A stretch of 64,000 nt of DNA from Linyphia triangularis (GCA_963978545.1 OZ021732.1:28240123-28304122), one strand, 5' to 3'; numbered from the stretch's first letter, positions 46,719 to 57,811 are shown. A program made the numbers and translations. The notes: a model not told the origin generated them from the sequence alone.

Positions 46719-49133
46719 TTACCACCGGAAGCTTTTGCCATCATCGGACTCCCATCGACGGTAGAGTACTCCATTCTTCAAGTGCAAAGAGTCCCACATA
46801 GCCCAATATCTCTTCATTGTTGGGCTATAGCATGCAATTTCCTGCCAACTGGGTTTTCCGGTAGCTGCTTCCATGAATTCAATTAGAGGTTTCAAGTCTT
46901 GATCTTCAACCTGACTTTTTCGAACGTTCCGGTCACTCCAAGGGTCCAAGTCTGAAGTAGTTGAGTTGGTAGTTATTTTCCGAACGGCCGATGTGTTAAC
47001 CCCGAACTTAGACTCGGCATTGGAACAAAATCGACAGTTCTCCGGACATGGTCTTCTAGAAAGAGCGTCTGCATTCCCATGGAACGTTCCTTTTCTGTGA
47101 TGGATATCCATGTCGTATTCCTGCAGGCGCTGAATCCACCTTTCTATTTGTCCCTCTGTATTCTTGAAATTCAGCAACCAAGTCAGAGACGCATGATCAG
47201 TTCTTAAAAGGAATTTTCGGCCGTACAAGTAATGATGAAAGTGCTCAACGGCTTTTACTATTGCCAGTAACTCTTTTCTTGTGACGCAGTAGTTCCGCTC
47301 GGATCCTGACAGGCTCTTACTAAAATAAGCGATGACTTTCTCCTGTCCTTCAATTTCCTGGGAAAGAACGGCGCCCACTCCCTCATTGCTGGCATCTGTG
47401 TCCAAAATAAAGTCCTTGTTAACATCGGGAAAAGCCAAAACAGGCGCGGATGTTAAAGCGTTCTTCAGTTGATTGAAGGAGTCGTCACAGTCGGCAGTCC
47501 ATAGGAACTTCTGCTTGCTCTCTGTTAGTCGATGCAAGGGTCTGGCGATCTTGGAGAAACCTTTCACGAATTTACGGTAATACGTGCACAGGCCTAGGAA
47601 GCTTCGCAATTGATGAACGTCTTGCGGTCGAGACCAAATTTGCACAGCATGGATCTTGGCTGGATCTGTGCTTACTCCATCGGATGAGATGATGTGTCCG
47701 AGATAACTGACTTTCCGCCTAAAGAGCTTACATTTTGATGGGCTAAGTTTCAGGTGGGCTTCCCTAAGCTTCAAGAACACGTTCTTCACATTTTGCAAGT
47801 GTTGATCAAAACTCCGCCCGGTGATAATGATATCGTCCAAATATACCAGACAGGTCTCGTAGGAAAGTCCTCTAAGCACAGTCTCCATCAGTCGCTCGAA
47901 CGTAGCCGGTGCATTACACAAGCCAAACGGCATAACTTGAAACTGCCATAATCCTTGGCCGGTAGTGAAGGCAGTCTTCTCACGATCGTCGGGATGTATC
48001 TCCACTTGCCAGTATCCACTCTTCAAATCCAAAGTCGAAAACCACTGGTTTCCCGATAGAGTGTCCAAAGTGTCATCGATTCTTGGCAGAGGGTAGCTGT
48101 CCTTTTTCGTAATTTCGTTCAGCTTCCGGTAATCCACACAAAACCTGGTGGAACCATCCTTCTTTCGAACGAGTACGATTGGAGAGGCCCATGGACTTGA
48201 GGAGGGTTCGATAACTCTATTATCTTCCATTTCATGTAACAATCTCCCGACCTCCTCTTGTTTTGCGAAAGGAAGTCTTCGAGGATGTTGTTTAATAGGT
48301 AAATGGGTCCCAGTATCGATTCGATGTTGAGTAAGCTCTGTTCTTCCTACATCTTTCGATGACATGGAGAAAATGTCTTGAAATTCTTTTATAAGGTTTC
48401 CGACAATCTTCTCTTGCCTTCTTTCCAACCGAGAGTCTTCGAGAAGCTGGTCCACTATATCCGCGGGTGGTGCGGTTGGAAGCTCCTCCGATCCTCGTTC
48501 GATGCTTGTAACAGGTGTGCAAGTGGCAATTTCTTCTCCTTTCTTGATAACTCTCTTAGAATCACCGATGTTGGCCATTCTCACATGCACCACCTCTTGA
48601 GAGAGATCCACAAGCGTCGCTCCTACTACCACTCCTTTCGGGACGCTATTCGATAATGAGAAGTCCGTTACTCCAAATCGGAAGGCCTTCGGGAGCTCTG
48701 TTGAACCTTTTACAACCAAATCTGTCATGGAAGGGATGGGGATGTCTTCAAGAGCTACTATTCGATATGCACACGGCTCTTCCGAGTCCAAACCGAACAA
48801 TGGAACTTCTTCTTTTCCCGTTTGAAGCTCGCCTTTCTCGAAATTCAAAGTAATTTCATTTCTCTTTAAAAAGTCCAATCCAAGAATACATGGGTCAATA
48901 ATTTCAGCGACGTAAACGGTGTGAGTGTAGGTGTGAAATCCAAAAGAGATGTTGACATTTAATTTCCCGTGCACCGAAATTTTGTCACCAGTCACAGTCT
49001 GTAGTGAAACTGAAGGCGCCGTGTAAAGAGGTTGGCTGTCCAGGCGCCTGGCTACATCCGTCCGTAAGATGGTTACATTTGCCCCTGAGTCAACTATTAG
49101 ACGACAGGGAGTTCCATTGATCTTGCCCTCCAC
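46719..49133 (-). CDS. pol: Gypsy Pol: protease, reverse transcriptase, RNase H
   Basis: 804 codons downstream of 49133; the frame is open back to about 49242 and so overlaps the end of gag in the -1 frame. Protease active site is IVDSGAN (about residues 13-19). RT shows SPWASPIVLVRKKDGSTRF (about 313-331), STLDLKSGYWQV and catalytic YLDD at about 431-434. RNase H has FILDTDASNEGVGAVLSQ from about 576. The frame meets a TAA (46719-46721) shortly before the integrase zinc finger and is otherwise continuous with the integrase part. The stop is the only break seen. Confidence 0.93.
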   Translation of the reverse strand: MEGKINGTPCRLIVDSGANVTILRTDVARRLDSQPLYTAPSVSLQTVTGDKISVHGKLNVNISFGFHTYTHTVYVAEIIDPCILGLDFLKRNEITLNFEKGELQTGKEEVPLFGLDSEEPCAYRIVALEDIPIPSMTDLVVKGSTELPKAFRFGVTDFSLSNSVPKGVVVGATLVDLSQEVVHVRMANIGDSKRVIKKGEEIATCTPVTSIERGSEELPTAPPADIVDQLLEDSRLERRQEKIVGNLIKEFQDIFSMSSKDVGRTELTQHRIDTGTHLPIKQHPRRLPFAKQEEVGRLLHEMEDNRVIEPSSSPWASPIVLVRKKDGSTRFCVDYRKLNEITKKDSYPLPRIDDTLDTLSGNQWFSTLDLKSGYWQVEIHPDDREKTAFTTGQGLWQFQVMPFGLCNAPATFERLMETVLRGLSYETCLVYLDDIIITGRSFDQHLQNVKNVFLKLREAHLKLSPSKCKLFRRKVSYLGHIISSDGVSTDPAKIHAVQIWSRPQDVHQLRSFLGLCTYYRKFVKGFSKIARPLHRLTESKQKFLWTADCDDSFNQLKNALTSAPVLAFPDVNKDFILDTDASNEGVGAVLSQEIEGQEKVIAYFSKSLSGSERNYCVTRKELLAIVKAVEHFHHYLYGRKFLLRTDHASLTWLLNFKNTEGQIERWIQRLQEYDMDIHHRKGTFHGNADALSRRPCPENCRFCSNAESKFGVNTSAVRKITTNSTTSDLDPWSDRNVRKSQVEDQDLKPLIEFMEAATGKPSWQEIACYSPTMKRYWAMWDSLHLKNGVLYRRWESDDGKSFRW

Positions 49134-49237
49134 GAATAAACCATGGTTTCCTCCTTGAAGGGATGAGATGTGATAGAGGCTGAGTGGGGCACCACCTGCT
49201 CTACACGGCGACCTCCGCCTCGCGAGATAGCCGCTCT

Positions 49238-50623
49238 TTAGTTTAACTGCTGAGGCTCGGACGAGGGTCTGTCCCCCCTCCTGTCCAATTCATGGCAATC
49301 ACGTCTGAAATGTCCTTCCCGGTTGCAGAGCCAACAAACCACTCTAGTTTTTCGATCCCTTGAGCCAGGAATATTTCTCATAATTCGCTCCATCTTGTTT
49401 TCCAGTTCTTGAAACTTCTTCGTGAAAAGTTCAGAGGAATCGTCTGCCAATGTTCCACGTACGAAACGCCGGTCTTTTCTAGAAGCTTGCTGTGCGGCTT
49501 CTACTCTCATGGCATAGACGAGGGTGGACTTCAGATCTTTGCTGTCTGACATCCTGGTAGCTTGCTGTATGTCGGGATCTTTGATGGCATCCACGAAATA
49601 CTGAAGAGACAGGTTATCTCGTACGTCCGAGGGACAGTCTGGGAAAGCGAGGAGCGACAGTCTTTCTATATCCGATGCCAATTCTTGAAGAGTTTCATTG
49701 GCCTTCTGCTGTCTCACTTTCAATTGCAGTCTGTTGTAATCCTTTAGATGCTGCTCCCCAAACCTTAACTCCAACGCACTTGCCAGCGCCACGAATTCGC
49801 CCCGCTTCTCTTCAGGTAGTGTCTGTAAAATGTCAGCAGCTTCACCTCGAAGAGATGCTGCGAGATGGAATGCTTTCGAAGTATCGTCCCAACCATTCGC
49901 AGAAGCAATCATTTCAAATTGCGTTTGATAAACGCGCCAAGACGACTTCCCATCAAAAGGGGCCACTTTGATGTTAGAGCGCGGCGCCATAAAGGGGATG
50001 GAAGCGTTATCCCAATTAGGTGACGCTATGGCCAGAGCTTCATGCGTTTCCATTTTTCGCAGCCTTTCTTCTACAACGTCAATGAATTTGTCTTGCTCTT
50101 CCTTTAAGGTGGAAACTTTTTCTTGCATGGTGGAAATTTTTTCTTGCACGGTGGAAACTTTTTCTTGCACGGTGGAAACTTTTTCTTGCACGGTGGAAAC
50201 TTTTCCTTCAACTTCATTTCTCACTGTCTTAAGATCTTCTCTGACATCCAAAATATCCGCCTTCATTGATTGAAGAACACTCTCTGTGCGCTCCATAAAT
50301 CTATCAACGGACGCAGAAGATGATTCTTGCTTGGATGCTAAAGCTTTAATATCCGATGATGTCGCTTCTTGACTGGCGGCAATTGCGGCGGCGAGTTCGG
50401 CATTTGTCGTTTCTTGACGGGCTTTCATTTCGGCCGCGGCAGTTTCTTGGCAGGCTTTCATTTCGGCTGCGGCGGTTTCTTGGCAGGCTTTCATTTCGGC
50501 TGCGGCGGTTTCTTGGCAGGCTTTCATTTCGGCTGCGGTGGTTTCCTGCTGGGCCTTCATTCCAGCAATCATTTCCATCAACTGCTTCATTTGGTCTTCC
50601 ATCATTCCTCTAGTTGTCGGCAT
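49238..50623 (-). CDS. gag: Gypsy Gag polyprotein
   Basis: 461 residues from MPTTRGMMEDQMKQL. The N-terminus is a predicted coiled coil made of repeats: about four 11-residue units (EMKACQETAAA) and four 7-residue units (KVSTVQE), each a DNA tandem repeat. The centre has a retrotransposon capsid-like region (KVAPFDGKSSWRVYQTQFEM, then LQLKVRQQKANETLQELASD). The C-terminus has one CCHC knuckle (CWLCNREGHFRRDC). No breaks. The frame ends at TAA (49238-49240), and pol lies in the -1 frame, entered near the heptamer at 49241-49247. Confidence 0.93.
   Translation of the reverse strand: MPTTRGMMEDQMKQLMEMIAGMKAQQETTAAEMKACQETAAAEMKACQETAAAEMKACQETAAAEMKARQETTNAELAAAIAASQEATSSDIKALASKQESSSASVDRFMERTESVLQSMKADILDVREDLKTVRNEVEGKVSTVQEKVSTVQEKVSTVQEKISTMQEKVSTLKEEQDKFIDVVEERLRKMETHEALAIASPNWDNASIPFMAPRSNIKVAPFDGKSSWRVYQTQFEMIASANGWDDTSKAFHLAASLRGEAADILQTLPEEKRGEFVALASALELRFGEQHLKDYNRLQLKVRQQKANETLQELASDIERLSLLAFPDCPSDVRDNLSLQYFVDAIKDPDIQQATRMSDSKDLKSTLVYAMRVEAAQQASRKDRRFVRGTLADDSSELFTKKFQELENKMERIMRNIPGSRDRKTRVVCWLCNREGHFRRDCHELDRRGDRPSSEPQQLN
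49241..49247 (-). promoter_or_regulatory. Candidate -1 ribosomal frameshift heptamer between gag and pol
   Basis: On the minus strand GTTAAAC is followed at once by the gag stop TAA. Pol is in the -1 frame and open through this point. GUUAAAC is a known slippery heptamer type for -1 frameshifting in some viruses, though the P-site re-pairing is imperfect. Whether a stimulatory RNA structure follows was not assessed. Confidence 0.5.
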
Positions 50624-50655
50624 TCAAGATGACTTGACCCCACTTCTGACACCAC

Positions 50656-51121
50656 TGTTATGAATTTTTCCACTGAGGCAATGATGGCACAGTTTTCACG
50701 GTTTAAAAATATTTATTCTCTCTTCAGAAAACTCACAAAATTTATTCACAGGCAACAGTTTAATTACTCTCAAGCTCCAACACAAGCTTCAACAAAAATA
50801 ACTTCGAATTCAGCGATTATACAAGCTCACTCCAATAGGTAAATAAAGCGATCAGCTTTCCACGAACTCCGAAGTCAATCTGAAAACTTTCCCGTTCTCC
50901 AGTCTTTTTATAAACAAGCGCGTGAGACATTCTCGAAATTTCCAGCCAATTCATCGGAAAGAAATTTCTCGAAACGTCTCGATTACTTCAGGTGTTGCCA
51001 CCTTTTTCTAACTTGTATAATCGCTATTAATTACTAAATAAAATTGGATAAAAATAAATTACAATAGAATTTTGAAATAATACGTCACTATTTACAATAT
51101 ATACAGACAATTTGTGCAACA
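50656..51121 (-). repeat. Gypsy 5' LTR
   Basis: 466 bp, TG...CA. Differs from the 3' LTR at one base (50850). Confidence 0.95.
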
Positions 51122-51139
51122 GTATGATATTCGGTTAAA

Positions 51140-51320
51140 AAAAAAAATCAAGTCTACACTTTTGGAACGACCTGAGTAAAAAAAAAAGTAGCCTATAAAA
51201 AATGTCTGCGTGTCTGCTGTCTGTGGTCAGTATAAATCTCGGAACAGATTGACCTATACGATATTCAACTTTTGTGAACGGGTTAGTGGTTGCTAATGAG
51301 ACCTCTCAATAATGACGGGT
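51140..51320 (+). repeat. Fragment of unclassified repeat R1
   Basis: Contains ttttggaacgacc, aatgtctgcgtgtctgctgt and gtggtcagtataaatctcgg, then attgacctatacgatattca and gtgaacgggttagtggttgc, matching 62130-62295. It lies just outside the Gypsy right target site. Confidence 0.65.
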
Positions 51321-52447
51321 TTATCAGGTTGACTAAAAAGGGGCGATTTGAAAGGGTGAAGATCCGACTTTTGCCAAATAACTTGTGTGCTGTTCAGCAG
51401 GTAGAGGCCAGGGCCTATTCTAACGGGCAGTCGTAAATTGTATTTGAGCAGTCGTAAATCAGAAATTGGGGAGTCGTAAAAATAAAAAACAAGGAAATTA
51501 AAAATATTAATTTTCAATCAGTGCAATTATTAATCATCTATTTGAATTTTCTTATAGTAACATCTAAATTGACTTTTTTATTTGTTTATACAACCGGGGC
51601 CGCCGCGAGATGGCGCTTTCTTTCCCTAAGCGGGCCAGGAACACACTTTAACAAGATTTTGCTAAGCGATGGGATTTCGACTACGTAACCGCCAGACTTG
51701 CTTAAATGATTACTTTGTTTTTCAAAGTTTTATACTTGAGCAAATTTGAGTTTGAAGATTTTTTTTTTACAGTTTCTAAAATTCATTAGATTTATAAATT
51801 AGTATTTTGAGATCACTTAGTAAAATACATAGGTTTTCTAAGAATTTTTTCCTTAAAACAAAATAAGCAATTCTATTAGCAAAATGAAGCAAACCAATTT
51901 TCATCGGTAATTTTATTGAAATTCGATATATTCTTAGAATTACTAAGCAAGAAAGTTATAAAGCATATTTAATAAATATACAAAAGTAAATCTATAATGT
52001 TAAGATACTTATAAGTTTATTATGAACTCTTTAATTCACTATAGTACAAGTTAATTTACTTCTATAGATATGTTCCACTTGCACACTAACAAGACTTAAA
52101 AATAAAAGGAAGTTTTCGCCAAAATTCGTACGCCATAGGAGAGAAATTTATTCAAAACAAATTTTTCATCTTATTGAAAAAAAAGAAAAAACAAACATAT
52201 CGGAATACCTTTACAGAAAAAGTCTGTTATTTTGTATGTTAAATATCCACTTCAAGTCTTTTAGAATTATCTCAGTATCTTTAACGAATACATTTAAAGA
52301 CAAATCTTCGCAAATAGAATATCTTAGGATTTTGTTATACATCGACATACAAATATAAGGATTTCTCCTCTAAACACCTCCAGTAACTTTTTTTATTTCG
52401 AGATGTCTTTTAAATCTTCAAAAGACTTATCTTTTTCTAGAAAACAA

Positions 52448-52720
52448 TTAATCCTTTCCTCTTTGTATACACATTTCATGTCGTTTATTACGACGAGCTC
52501 TAGTAAATTTATTTTCTTCAGAAAGATATTTCAGTAATGATGGATTAATAGCAGGTTCTGTTTTTTCATTTAGTTTGAAATGCTTTTGAGGCACAGTAAC
52601 TTCAATTCCATTTGCTTGTCTGTAGATGTTTTTAATAACATCTTCCTGAAAATGAAGGATGCAAACAACAGTTCGAATCTTGCTGGCTTCCAATCTTGTT
52701 GAGGAATTTTTCTCATCCAT
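52448..52720 (-). pseudogene. THAP-domain fragment of a P-like transposase
   Basis: 90-codon frame. SKIRTVVCILHFQEDVI resembles the C-x-x-H part of a THAP zinc finger, and VPQKHFKLNEKTEPAINPSL resembles the closing proline-containing region (AVPT-like). The first Cys pair and the catalytic part are not present in frame. Either a truncated exon or a relic. Assignment rests on motif resemblance only. Confidence 0.5.
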
Positions 52721-53101
52721 CTATCGTACAGTCCTGTTCCTACCGTTTGGAAATTTAAAAACTCTCACCGAGTCAGGAGCTTTGTAGTTGGATTTACATT
52801 AAGAAACACTGCAAAAAGATGGTATTTCCTGGAAAAAAAATTTCTATGGAAAATGAATAATTATTAAAATGAATAATTATTTCAAACTAAGCAGTAATAC
52901 TATACGGTTCAGGCTATTTGGCTTTTAAAGCAGGAGTGGAAATTAGGATTCTTACTGCAATATATTATTGATGAATAATTATGAAAGTCTGGGTCCAATA
53001 AAATCTATGAACACACATATAACGTACGCAGGAAATAAAACTGAAATAGCGACCTTTCTTGTAAAAATAAAAATAACACTGGTATATATGTAAAGAAATT
53101 T

Positions 53102-53337
53102 TGGTTAAGATTTACTGTATGGTCCTCCTTGGCAATTTTTCAAAAAAATCACCAAATTGAAAATGAAGTTAAAAGGCTGTGTCACCAAATCGAAAATAGT
53201 GTCAAAACACGCTGTGTCGCCAAATCCAAACTGTCACTAAAGTTATAGGAAACTTTGGCGACGGGTTACACATTCGGTGCCGAATCACCATTTTTCATAA
53301 AGTCACCAAAGGGGACCATACAGTAAATTTTAACAGA
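53102..53337. mobile_element. MITE nested inside the P-like element
   Basis: Inverted ends ggttaagatttactgtatgg and ccatacagtaaattttaaca. The interior repeats gtcaccaaat and gtgtcgccaaatcc in both senses. The same family, with ggcgacttttt and gtacgctaaatcataacct, flanks the BEL element at 56318-59168. Confidence 0.65.
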
Positions 53338-54484
53338 ACTTTTATAACTGATGTTTTGCCTGATATAAAATTTTAATATTTCAAAGCAATATTCCAAAAA
53401 AAATTATGGCTGAAAAAAAAAAAACAAAAAAAAACAAAAAAAAAAACATTAGTCTACGGACAGGGATAGACTGACTTTTATTCTTAATTATAATTCATAA
53501 TTTAACGCTCAGACTAGCAGGAAATTTTTTGGGTAATGACATTTGTGTACACAGATTTGTGATCCAGATAAACATAAAACAGGAAATTGGCCAAATAGGC
53601 GACAGAATATTTTAAAAAGTTAGCCAAAAAATAATGCTTTATCAAAAATTTAACTGGCATATTACTCAGCAAATGTTACTATATATCATAAAATATTTGA
53701 AACTTGCTCTGCCTTTACACTAGTGTAAAAATTAAAATGAGCTAAATTGTACATGTTTAACTTACTCACTAAAATGTTTCAATGAAATATGTAATGTTGG
53801 AAATTGTAAACAAAGCTATGAAGCTATGTTTGGTCAAAATATTTATAGAATGTTACTGTAACTATATCATAAAATAATGAGAACTTGATGTTCAAATTAT
53901 GCAAAAACTCCTAATCACAACATTTTATACTGAACATGTCTTCAAAGTTGTCAAATATAATATTTCAATAAAATGACTTCTAAGTTGGAAGTTGCAAACA
54001 CAGTTGCGTGTTTCTGTAGCACTGCCAGTAACGCTATTTAACGAAACGTAAAAGATGTTCAGCAAATTTTAGCAATATCTTTTTATTTCAACGACAAATA
54101 GTCCATTGAAATTAGTAACCTAATGTTGAAAACAGTCAATGATCAGCAATTATCCGTCAAATATCAAAGCACTATAAGAACATCAGCTTCGCATTAGTAG
54201 GCTTAATTGTTCAACAAATTACTAAAATAAATAATAAAAGAAACTTACCTTAATTTAAAAAAGAGTTGTTCAATGACACACCAGTAGTTTCTCATCTAAT
54301 ATCTTCAAATTTCACAGCTTTGAAATAAAAAAAATACTCCAAAATTAATCGAATTCACAACGTTTACATGCATCTACGAAAATGAAATCCCATCGCTTAG
54401 CAAACGTCTGGACGTAAAGATTTTAGTTTGTTCCTGGCCCGCTTAGGGAAAGAAAGCGCCATCTCGCGGCGGCCCCGATACAAC

Positions 54485-55805
54485 CCTTCCTTCTCTGAAG
54501 TTTCAGCTTTACTGAATATATTTTTGTACCAGTCTTGAAACTTGGCTTTAGGAGTGTCTTTTACTAAACGTTTTGTATTCAACCATACCAATAAGCCCTC
54601 ATTGTAGATTAGGATGGTCCTTAGATGGGGTCAAAAATGAAATTTCATCCGATTATAACAATCACCCCTTCGTTTTTTCCCTTTTGACCTATCTTGACGG
54701 ATTGCCAAATTTCATTCCGATAAATTAATATTAACCCGTGGCTCAACGAGTCTGAAGTTGTTAAAAAAGCTAACAAAAATTTAAATTTTTTGAAAAAACA
54801 AAATTTCTTCGGATTTGATTGCACACACCCGAAACTTTTTCCTTTTGATCAATTTTGACAATGTGTATTAAATATTATATATGTTAATATTAACCCCGGC
54901 CACATCGATTTTTAAAATGCTAAAAGCGGACAGAATTGGCAAAAAAGAATGGCGTGGTGGAGATGACCCCCGGAAATACTACCCCCTTTTCTTCAGCTGG
55001 ACTTGGTTAATTGGTCTCCTTCCACCACAGTTTGAAAAGAAATAGCCAAGGGAGGGCACCCCCTATCGTCTTCAGAGTGTTGGGTAACACTCCAAGGGGT
55101 TGTTAGGTCAACAATGTTATATTGCAGTTCAATTTTGGCCTTGAGGTCGCTTATATAGAATTTCTGGATTCCCACAACTGAGTGGAAACGATGTGATTCT
55201 TTATTTATTTTTTTTGCTCTTGCCTAGAGATCATAAAAAGAAATGTTAACAGGGGTGTCCTTGAATGTCAAACATAGTCAAACCTCATGGTGACAAGTGG
55301 TTGGAGACAGTAGGCTTGTTCAAAGATTTTTTTATTTTTTTTAAATTTTTTTTTCAATGCTAGCAATGTATCTTCTGTATTGACGAGATTGAAAAGGTAT
55401 GCCCAACTTTTTTTATGAAAAAATTATAGAATAAACCTAACGGTTTATGCATATTATAAAAAAAATTAACTCTTAAAGGGGTATCATATAACGATGTATC
55501 AGAAATCTTGTTTCTAATTTTACCATGATTAGATGAGATGAAAAATTACCAAGTGATAGTTTAGTTCTTCAGAGTACTAAAATATATAGCTTACAGTTTT
55601 TTAAATAAAACTTATCGAATTTTGTATTTAGTTTCAAGTTGAATTTAAATACAATTTTAAATATCTTCATTGATTCACTCATCTTTAAAAGGCATTCTAC
55701 ATTTACTGGTAAGGATAACATGAAGTTTGGATAAATTATAAACAATTCCTATTCATAATTTTTCAGTTGAGAATTTTAGAAAAATTATTTTGCAAATATG
55801 TAATA
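54485..55805. other. Spacer with no recognised gene
   Basis: Mixed composition. Two related stretches around 54640-54740 and 54810-54900 share cccttttgac and attaatattaacccc-type words, probably an old repeat. No coding frame with a recognisable domain. Confidence 0.45.
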
Positions 55806-55925
55806 CTAGGGGGCTCCACACCCTGCTCGCTAACGCTCGCCAACCCCAGGGATTGCTACGCAATTCCCCTTGGTTTGCGAAGCGAACAAGGCTCGCTTCG
55901 CTCGCTTGAAAGTGTGGCATTTAAA
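55806..55925 (-). mobile_element. Helitron 3'-end fragment
   Basis: On the minus strand it ends ...GGAGCCCCCTAG at 55806, followed by T. Inner words gcgagcgttagcgagc and gggaattgcgtagcaatccc match the terminal part of the element at 24524-25838. 5' truncated. Confidence 0.7.
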
Positions 55926-56469
55926 ATATGCCTTAGCAAAAAGCTATTTCAGTTGCATAATCAAGAAAATTCTTGAAGAGTGATATTGTGCCATGAAACT
56001 GAAGAAATTGGATTATCCTACTGCTTATGTAAGACTCGTGAAGAAGGAACAGTGTTGCAACGTAATGAAACATTTTTGGAAAGCAATAAAAATAAACAAT
56101 TTCATTCACATATCTAAAAAATATCAGGTATTTCAATGAACAATTCAAATTTACTGATTGGTTTCGAATGGATGATTATTAGGCGCTGGAACATGGATTC
56201 TTATTAAGATGTATAATTAGGAACGTGGACTCAGTTTAGAAATAAATACAGGCTCAAATTTATTATTCGGTGGCTCTTGGTGACTTTTTGAAAGTTTTTG
56301 TGATATGGCAAGCACTCTGTTGAAAGATTCGATTAAATACTATGGATTTAATATTGAGAAAACACTTTATTGCTGATATTTACATGAAGTTTCGTAACCC
56401 GTCTATAAATTCATAGAACGACAGCGCAAAGTCAAAAACCATATCGAGTGGCTGGTAATACGTAAACAT

Positions 56470-57055
56470 ACTCCCACCTTGCAATTGATAAGGTCTCTGG
56501 AAATTGCAATAAATATCACAAATCAAGTCTATTGGGAATTTTTACCCGTCGACCACTTCTTGTGACTACATCTTTGACTACTTGTGTTGAAGAATCATCA
56601 TCTTCACTGGAATCTGGACCATCTGAAGTTTGCAGATCGCAGAGGCTTTATTCTTTCATCCCTTTGCTGCACAATGAATGGTAATCTTTCAGAACTTCTG
56701 ATTTCCAATGAATAAAGTCTCTGAAAAGATTTCGATTTCTCTCCGTTAGCTGTTCTCACTTTGGCTACTCTTGAATGTCCATCTGCTCCAGAGAGGATTT
56801 AAATTATGATTCCTAAAGGCCAGTTTATGCCTTTTTCTTTTCCAAATAGTTTGAAGTAATACTTTAGGAACCAATGAGACAGGGCATGTCACCCCAATTT
56901 ATCGAATGACCTATGGGCAGTAGACAACACAATCCTTTTAGTTATCTTTTCTTCGGGAATTTCAACAATACTGTTGCAAAAACGTTCGTCTGATTCGTTA
57001 TCCCAAGTGAGACCCAGAATCAAAATAACTCTCTTGCGTGTCTCTTCTACCTTTT
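56470..57055 (-). pseudogene. BEL/Pao RT tail and integrase C-terminus remnants
   Basis: Read in broken frames: about 56860-57050 gives RVILILGLTWDNESD and VTCPVSLVPKVLLQTIWK, typical of the post-RT region of BEL pol. About 56690-56810 gives SGADGHSRVAKVRTANGE and a short tail typical of the end of integrase. Everything between protease and the first, and between the two, is deleted, including the YxDD region and the DDE core. Confidence 0.7.
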
Positions 57056-57795
57056 TTAATCAATTATCTGTCTTGACTTGACTTCTACCGGATCTCTTAT
57101 ACCCAGAACATCTAGGTTCAATAATTCAGTCAAATCCAAATTGGTAGCATAAGTGCTACTCTCCAAAGATTTAGAGAAGTGTGTTTGTTTACCTTGAAGT
57201 GTCCGTCCAAGTTTTGTTTTAATAGCTATTAGATTCTTGTCGAGGGGTTCAATTATTCCCGTCAATAACGCACCAAGATAATCTGCTCCTATTAGTAAGC
57301 CTATTTCAGGTACATCTTCACCTGTATCACTTAAAATAATATTTTTCTTTTCAAAATGGGATAAATATTAGGATCCTGCACCCGTGGAATAGCACCACAA
57401 ATTTTCCTTTCATCCAAAACGGAAATATCATGCTTAAAATTCGAACACAAGCTTTGCAATGTAATATCATGGACATTGTGGAATTCTTGTTTAGTTTCGT
57501 TGCCCCCGAAAAGTCCATGGCTCAATAATTCGTGATCTACTGGTTTCAAGCCTAATTCCTCAGCAATGTCTCTCCTTATGAAAGATCGCTGCGCACCAGT
57601 GTCAAACAATCATCGCACGATCCTGGACCTGTCATTATTGACGATTTTCACTAATACAGTTAACAATAAAGTTGATAAATTCTTCGGTGACAAGAGAACC
57701 TTTGCTTCTGATTCAGGTGGTTTATCTTGCTTTGCTGGATTTATATTGGGGCACATAATACTATGATGTTTTTTCTTGCATAAGATGCACTTCAT
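57056..57795 (-). pseudogene. BEL/Pao protease region, frameshifted
   Basis: 57331-57609 reads MFDTGAQRSFIRRDIAEELG, with DTGAQ as the aspartic protease active site of the BEL type (DUF1758). A frame break follows near 57330; 57056-57265 continues with a linker toward RT (LDLTELLNLDVLGI, then DPVEVKSRQIID). Upstream, a stop separates it from gag. Confidence 0.82.
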
Positions 57796-57811
57796 ATAGG
57801 TTTTGCAAACC

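Larger units (their letters stand above)
45110..51121 (-). mobile_element. Ty3/Gypsy LTR retrotransposon, young and nearly intact
   Basis: 6012 bp. Both LTRs are 466 bp with TGTTATGAAT...GTGCAACA ends, and I see one difference between them (A at 45304, G at 50850). 4 bp target duplication GTAT (45106-45109, 51122-51125). A purine tract aagaagggggaaa precedes the 3' LTR, and a TGGTGTCAGAAGTGG site follows the 5' LTR. Gag and pol lie on the minus strand in the order gag, protease, RT, RNase H, integrase. No envelope frame fits between integrase (ends 45636) and the LTR. One stop interrupts pol. Confidence 0.95.
51595..54477 (-). mobile_element. P-element-like transposon with THAP fragment
   Basis: Terminal inverted repeats of about 55 bp starting CGGGGCCGCCGCGAGATGGC are nearly identical at both ends. 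A second subterminal inverted pair, tttgctaagcgatgggattt, lies further in. Flanked by a 7 bp duplication ATACAAC (51588-51594, 54478-54484). A THAP-type fragment is encoded inside on the minus strand (52448-52720). THAP plus subterminal inverted repeats is typical of P elements; the rest of the transposase is not recognisable, so this 2.9 kb copy is a decayed or deleted form. Confidence 0.7.

Noticed and set aside
50356..50632. Plus-strand frames rich in repeated FHFGCGGFLAG-like units
   Set aside because: Antisense shadow of the gag minisatellite; the minus-strand Gag is the supported reading.
54397..54591. Minus-strand 64-codon frame near the P-like right end
   Set aside because: It straddles the terminal inverted repeat and flank, with no domain; chance frame.
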